Shown here: in pieces, positions 60,001-64,000 of the stretch
Numbering within the stretch: the stretch's first letter is position 1
Layout: each line of letters starts with the position of its first letter
Assembly: GCF_001662875.1 (NCBI RefSeq)
Contig: NZ_JPVZ01000008.1
Location: 94,756 to 158,755, forward strand
DNA length: 64,000 nt
Reading direction: 5' to 3'
From: Thalassospira tepidiphila MCCC 1A03514
GTDB taxonomy: Bacteria; Pseudomonadota; Alphaproteobacteria; Rhodospirillales; Thalassospiraceae
Notes under the pieces: model-generated
The model's input: only the letters and a program-made list of their open reading frames with translations
The model's database searches: none
What the model was told of the DNA's origin: nothing
Translations under genes and position numbers: made by a program

Positions 60001-60837
60001 ATGATTACCGACTGGGATGATGCTTATGCCAATGGCGATCACATCGCCGATGCCGCAACCTATCCGGAGCTATGGGCGACCCAATCGGCACAATTTCGCG
60101 ATGAACTCTTAAGTGAAGATCGCGCCCGGCTCGACATTGCCTATGGCGATGCTCCGCGTGAGAAATATGATCTTTTCCTGCCCTCCGGCACGCCCAAGGG
60201 CTTGGTCGTCTTTGTACATGGCGGCTATTGGAAGGCGTTTGACAAATCCAGCTGGTCGCATCTGGCCAGGGGGGCGGTAACCAGGGGCTGGGCTGTTTGT
60301 ATGCCAAGCTACACGCTTGCCCCTGATGCACGGCTTTCTGAAATCACCCTGCAAATCGGCGCGGCCATCACGCACGCAGCCAACAAGATCGCCGGCCCGA
60401 TCCATATCAACGGTCACTCGGCAGGCGGGCACCTTGTCAGCCGCATGGTATCTGACACATCCCCACTCGCTCCATCGGTTCTGACGCGGATTGAAAACAC
60501 TGTTTCGATCAGCGGCCTGAATGACCTGCGCCCGCTGCTCAAAACGACCATGAATGATACTCTGCAGCTTGATGAGGACGAAGCAACGCGTGAAAGCGCA
60601 GCCCTGCTGAAACCCGCCTTGCCGTGTTCGATCACTTGCTGGGTCGGGGCCGATGAACGCCCGGAATTTGTTCGCCAGAACGATCTGCTGGCCAATATCT
60701 GGACCGGCCTTGGCGCCCGCACGCGAAGTGTGCATGCCCCGGACAAACATCATTTCAATGTGATTGCCGACCTCGCCGACCCTGACTCCGATCTTGTCGC
60801 CTGCCTGCTCACCCCGATCAGTGCGGAGGACGCATAA
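60001..60837 (+). CDS. Kynurenine formamidase, alpha/beta-hydrolase type
   Basis: A 278-residue esterase-fold enzyme that would hydrolyse N-formylkynurenine to kynurenine and formate. It has the oxyanion motif HGGYW (73-77), the nucleophile Ser140 in NGHSAGG, and His250/251 in PDKHHFN. HGGYW is the mark of animal/yeast-type arylformamidases; the usual bacterial KynB is a metal-dependent enzyme of a different fold. AGGGAACC precedes the ATG at 60001; upstream in-frame ATGs lie in the promoter. It fills the missing step between kynA and kynU and sits divergently from their operon. Confidence 0.83.
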   Translation: MITDWDDAYANGDHIADAATYPELWATQSAQFRDELLSEDRARLDIAYGDAPREKYDLFLPSGTPKGLVVFVHGGYWKAFDKSSWSHLARGAVTRGWAVCMPSYTLAPDARLSEITLQIGAAITHAANKIAGPIHINGHSAGGHLVSRMVSDTSPLAPSVLTRIENTVSISGLNDLRPLLKTTMNDTLQLDEDEATRESAALLKPALPCSITCWVGADERPEFVRQNDLLANIWTGLGARTRSVHAPDKHHFNVIADLADPDSDLVACLLTPISAEDA

Positions 60838-60838
60838 A

Positions 60839-62797
60839 ATGTCGACCGTCACGCTTACAATTGAAAACGCGATTGCCTTCATCACGATCAACAATCCACC
60901 AATCAACGCCACCAGTCATTCGGTGCGTAGTGGCCTTGTTGATGCACTTGATCAGATCGATGGCACTGATGACATCCGGGCTGCGATCCTGATCTGCGAA
61001 GGCAAAACCTTTATTGCCGGTGCCGATGTTAGTGAATTCGGACAACCGCCAAAGCCCCCGATCCTGCCCGACGTAATCAAACGCCTTGAGGCCGCAACCA
61101 AGCCGGTCATTGCCGCCATTCACGGCCACGCCCTTGGCGGCGGACTAGAAGTCGCGCTGGGCTGCCATTACCGCATTGCTGACAGCAAAGCCAAACTCGG
61201 CCTGCCGGAAGTCAATCTTGGCCTGATCCCGGGGGCTGGTGCCACGGTCCGCTTGCCGCGCCTGATCCCGGTCAGCGAGGCCATCTCGATGATTACCAGC
61301 GGCAAACCGGTTTCGGCCACCAAAGCCAACGAGATCGGCTTGCTTGATGCGATTACCCACGGCGCCTTGGGCGATGCCGCGCGCGACTTTGCCAAGACCA
61401 TCCTCAATCGTGAAACACCGGCATCCCTTCTTGCGAGGGATCCCATCGATGCGCCGAGCTCCGCGCAATGGGACGACATAACATCCGCAACGAAAAAGAA
61501 GGCTCGTGGTCAAGTCGCCCCGCTTGCCGCCATCTCCGCCATCCGAAACGGCATTGAACACGGCGCGGGTGCAGGCCTTGCCTTTGAGCGCGAAAAATTC
61601 ATCGAACTGCGCGACAGCGATCAGTCAAAGGCACTGCGCCACATCTTCTTTGCCGAGCGCTCAGTCGCCAAACTGCCCGAACTCAAAGGTGTTGAACCCA
61701 ACCCGATCCGCCAGGTCGGCGTGATTGGCGGCGGCATCATGGGGGCTGGCATCGCAACCGCGTCCATACTCGCGGGCTTTGATGTCACGATCATCGAACG
61801 CGATGAAGCGGCCTGTGACAATGGCCGTGCGACGGTTGAGAAACACCTTTCCGGCAGCCTCAAGCGTGGCCTGATCAGTCAGGATCGATTTGATGCGCTG
61901 ATGGCGTCCCTTTCCACCAACATTGATTACGCTGCCTTATCCGATGCCGATCTGGTGGTCGAGGCCGTGTTTGAAGATATGGCGGTCAAACATGATGTCT
62001 TTGGCAAACTAAGTCTTCATTGCAAAGCCGATGCGGTGCTTGCGTCCAACACATCCTATCTCGACATCAATGAAATTGCCGCGCGCTGCGTTAATCCGCG
62101 GCGCGTGATTGGCCTGCATTTCTTCTCGCCCGCCCATATCATGAAGCTGCTTGAGGTTGTCCGAACCGACAAGGCCGACACCAAAAGCCTTGCAACCGCG
62201 TTCGAGTTTGCCCGTGCCCTTGGCAAGATCGCTGTCCCATGTGGTGTCTGTGATGGTTTTATCGGCAACCGGATCATGTCCGCCTATCGCAAGCATTGTG
62301 AATACATGCTCGAAGACGGCGCACTGCCCCATCAAATTGATGCCGCGATGGTTGAATTCGGCTTCCCGATGGGCCTGTTTGCCATGCTGGATATGGCTGG
62401 CCTCGAAATTTCATGGGCCACCCGCAAACGCCTCGCCCAGTTCCGCGATCCGTCCGAACGTTATGTCGCTTTGGGGGATTACCTTTGTGAGATGGGACGT
62501 TTTGGCAAAAAGAACGGCCTTGGCTGGTATCGTTATGATGAAAACGGCAAGGCCCAGCCGGACCCGGAAGTCGACGCATTGGTGATTGCCGAATCAGAGA
62601 AAAAGCGCATCACACGCCGCGACTTTACCAGTACGGAAATCATGGATGTCATCTTGGGTGCGATGCGCAGTGAAGGCGACAAGATCTTGTCTGAGGGCAT
62701 CGCCAACAGTGCTGATGCCATTGATGTTGTCATGGTCAATGGCTATGGCTTCCCGAGACATAAGGGCGGGCCGATGTTTATGACGGTATCTGACTAA
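60839..62797 (+). CDS. FadB-like enoyl-CoA hydratase/3-hydroxyacyl-CoA dehydrogenase, C-terminus short
   Basis: A 652-residue bifunctional beta-oxidation protein. The N-terminal crotonase half has FIAGADVSEFG and LGLPEVNLGLIPGAGATV, with both catalytic Glu regions intact. The NAD-binding Rossmann motif GVIGGGIMGAGIA is at about 295-307, then NTSYLDINEIA and GLHFFSPAHIMKLLEVV. Family members run on for some 40-45 residues after the RxKGGPMF block. This one ends ten residues later with TVSD, so the C-terminal helix bundle is cut short. GGAGGA precedes the ATG, 1 nt after the formamidase stop. Probably completes degradation of the opened ring to smaller CoA esters. Confidence 0.84.
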   Translation: MSTVTLTIENAIAFITINNPPINATSHSVRSGLVDALDQIDGTDDIRAAILICEGKTFIAGADVSEFGQPPKPPILPDVIKRLEAATKPVIAAIHGHALGGGLEVALGCHYRIADSKAKLGLPEVNLGLIPGAGATVRLPRLIPVSEAISMITSGKPVSATKANEIGLLDAITHGALGDAARDFAKTILNRETPASLLARDPIDAPSSAQWDDITSATKKKARGQVAPLAAISAIRNGIEHGAGAGLAFEREKFIELRDSDQSKALRHIFFAERSVAKLPELKGVEPNPIRQVGVIGGGIMGAGIATASILAGFDVTIIERDEAACDNGRATVEKHLSGSLKRGLISQDRFDALMASLSTNIDYAALSDADLVVEAVFEDMAVKHDVFGKLSLHCKADAVLASNTSYLDINEIAARCVNPRRVIGLHFFSPAHIMKLLEVVRTDKADTKSLATAFEFARALGKIAVPCGVCDGFIGNRIMSAYRKHCEYMLEDGALPHQIDAAMVEFGFPMGLFAMLDMAGLEISWATRKRLAQFRDPSERYVALGDYLCEMGRFGKKNGLGWYRYDENGKAQPDPEVDALVIAESEKKRITRRDFTSTEIMDVILGAMRSEGDKILSEGIANSADAIDVVMVNGYGFPRHKGGPMFMTVSD

Positions 62798-63010
62798 GCG
62801 GTGCAACAGTATGCGTAATTCATTATCAGAAGACCTCGCCTCCAGTTTTTAGACATTTCGTCAGCGTGGAGACCGATCTCTTTGACAGCCTGACCACAGA
62901 GGTGACTAATGCAGTTGGGCCTGATAAAAGCATCCACTTGGAGAACCATAAACAACCAAAATTCTTGATTGCTGTAATCAAACAGCAAGCCTTGTTAAGG
63001 AATTGGACCG

Positions 63011-63964
63011 TTGAAGCCAGACGTCAGCTTTGTCGCAACATTTTATAACAAAGAAGATTTCATTCCCAAGGTACTGAGCGCGATTTTTGCTCAAAAAGAC
63101 GTCGGAGACTGTGAATACATCTTCATCGACGACGGCTCGACGGATAATAGCCTTGCTGTGTTAGAAGAATGTTCGAATGATCGCGATAACGTAAAGATCA
63201 TCACCCAGAAAAACGCTGGCCCCGCGATCGCAACCAATGTCGGTATTGACGCAGCAACACGTCCCTTTATTAAGTTTTGCGACGGTGATGACATTCTCCA
63301 TCCTCGCGCGACCATAGAACTTTATAAGGCACTAAAGCAGTTCGATATCGGGCTCGCGTGGAGCTTGGGAGAGGTCGTTTCCGCGAACTCCGAGAAGATG
63401 GATGCACCAGACTTACCATTGTCAGACGAAAAACCACAGCTCCTGGCTAATCCAATTGAGCGCGCCCTCAAACTGGCAATTTTCAACCTGACGTGTGTTC
63501 TCGCCAAGACAGAAACAGTTCGTGCTGCAGGCGGATGTGACCCGCGCATCTTTATTCAAGATTATTCTTTCACGCTGCGCCTCGCAAACCAGACAGACTT
63601 TGTCCTTGTTCCAAGTATTCTGAACTGGTGCCCAACCGTCGAAAAGACCAACAACCGTGCTTCCGCATTGGCTGGAGGATCTCAGGTTCTCCATGACCTA
63701 AACGCTGCACTTGCATATTTCATCTACGACCATCCCAATATGGATACAAATATTCGCACCAAAATGCTTCAACGCGCGACAAGCCGTGCTTGGACATGGG
63801 TGAAACGACAAGAAAACGCGACCTTGTTTTCTAAAGAATTTTATCGGTATCTTAACGCTAAGATTTTCCCGAACTGCGGAAGTGCCTTTGACCGTACAAT
63901 AGCCACTTGTGCTTCTTTCCGCCCTGAGCGCGGGGTGCGCATTCCGCCGACCACAAAGTGTTGA
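63011..63964 (+). CDS. Family 2 glycosyltransferase
   Basis: A 317-residue GT-A fold glycosyltransferase. SFVATFYNKEDFIPKVLSAI opens it, the nucleotide-sugar site has FIDDGSTDNSL (DDGS at about 36-39), and the metal motif is FCDGDD near residue 94. It probably adds a sugar to a surface polysaccharide or lipid in the cytoplasmic membrane. The start is TTG at 63011 with AAGGA at 62998-63002; no ATG gives a complete domain. Base composition is less GC-rich than in all upstream genes, and the gene follows a truncated neighbour, so it may belong to a transferred polysaccharide island extending past the window. Confidence 0.78.
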   Translation: MKPDVSFVATFYNKEDFIPKVLSAIFAQKDVGDCEYIFIDDGSTDNSLAVLEECSNDRDNVKIITQKNAGPAIATNVGIDAATRPFIKFCDGDDILHPRATIELYKALKQFDIGLAWSLGEVVSANSEKMDAPDLPLSDEKPQLLANPIERALKLAIFNLTCVLAKTETVRAAGGCDPRIFIQDYSFTLRLANQTDFVLVPSILNWCPTVEKTNNRASALAGGSQVLHDLNAALAYFIYDHPNMDTNIRTKMLQRATSRAWTWVKRQENATLFSKEFYRYLNAKIFPNCGSAFDRTIATCASFRPERGVRIPPTTKC

Positions 63965-64000
63965 GCTCATTTTATTGTTTGCGGGGGCAGGATTAGTCTG

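Noticed and set aside
62866..63048. 60-codon frame between the FadB-like and glycosyltransferase genes
   Set aside because: No family resemblance and it overlaps the glycosyltransferase start; could be debris of a lost gene but cannot be supported.

Overview
The window looks like chromosome of an alphaproteobacterium, most likely a Rhodospirillales member close to Thalassospira. I infer this from gene content (NAD-dependent Fds-type formate dehydrogenase, non-phosphorylative pentose oxidation, methylglutamate-type glutamine amidotransferase genes, a 2-aminobenzoyl-CoA route), from dense GC-rich operons with many 1-8 nt overlaps, and from the codon bias. No database search was possible. I see no tRNA, rRNA, CRISPR array or intact insertion sequence. 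Almost everything is metabolic and regulatory.

Layout. (1) 0.4-6.7 kb, + strand: an XRE-cupin regulator, then a set matching N-methylglutamate synthase (mgsABC), gamma-glutamylmethylamide synthetase (gmaS) and formyl-THF deformylase (purU), a methylated-amine/C1 module. (2) 6.8-21.8 kb: a pentose oxidation island with xylose dehydrogenase-type SDR, a very atypical 720-residue IlvD/Edd dehydratase, an XylFHG importer, XylX-type and AraD-type 2-keto-3-deoxy-pentonate dehydratases, ROK and GntR regulators, 2-oxoglutarate semialdehyde dehydrogenase, an RraA-like protein and L-arabonate dehydratase. Both pentose routes end in 2-oxoglutarate. (3) 22.0-31.1 kb, - strand: fdsGBA-fdsD-fdhD formate dehydrogenase, a LysR regulator and an oxalate/formate-type MFS carrier. 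(4) 31.5-37.2 kb: an acetyltransferase, an NtrC-type two-component system, a YdfG-type dehydrogenase and a TSUP permease. (5) 37.4-45.0 kb: an omega-amino-acid aminotransferase, a MocR regulator and a polyamine-type ABC importer. (6) 45.1-62.8 kb: a tightly packed, nearly 15-kb gene string on the - strand plus a divergent pair. Together they encode import and degradation of tryptophan via formylkynurenine, kynurenine, anthranilate and 2-aminobenzoyl-CoA, with a MarR regulator. (7) 62.8-64.0 kb: a less GC-rich segment with a family 2 glycosyltransferase, beginning where the last catabolic gene appears truncated.

How it works together. The C1 module (PurU) and the kynurenine module (formamidase) both release formate, and the formate dehydrogenase between them would oxidise it to CO2 and NADH. 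Each of the three ABC importers has a stem-loop just after its binding-protein gene, suggesting the binding protein is made in excess. Several promoters carry clear palindromes or repeats that pair well with the regulator encoded next to them. The best are two identical 15-bp palindromes exactly 42 bp apart upstream of the MFS gene, a shared TTCGCGAAC motif in the XRE-cupin region, a direct repeat upstream of the MocR gene, and a 31-bp dyad over the divergent kynurenine promoter.
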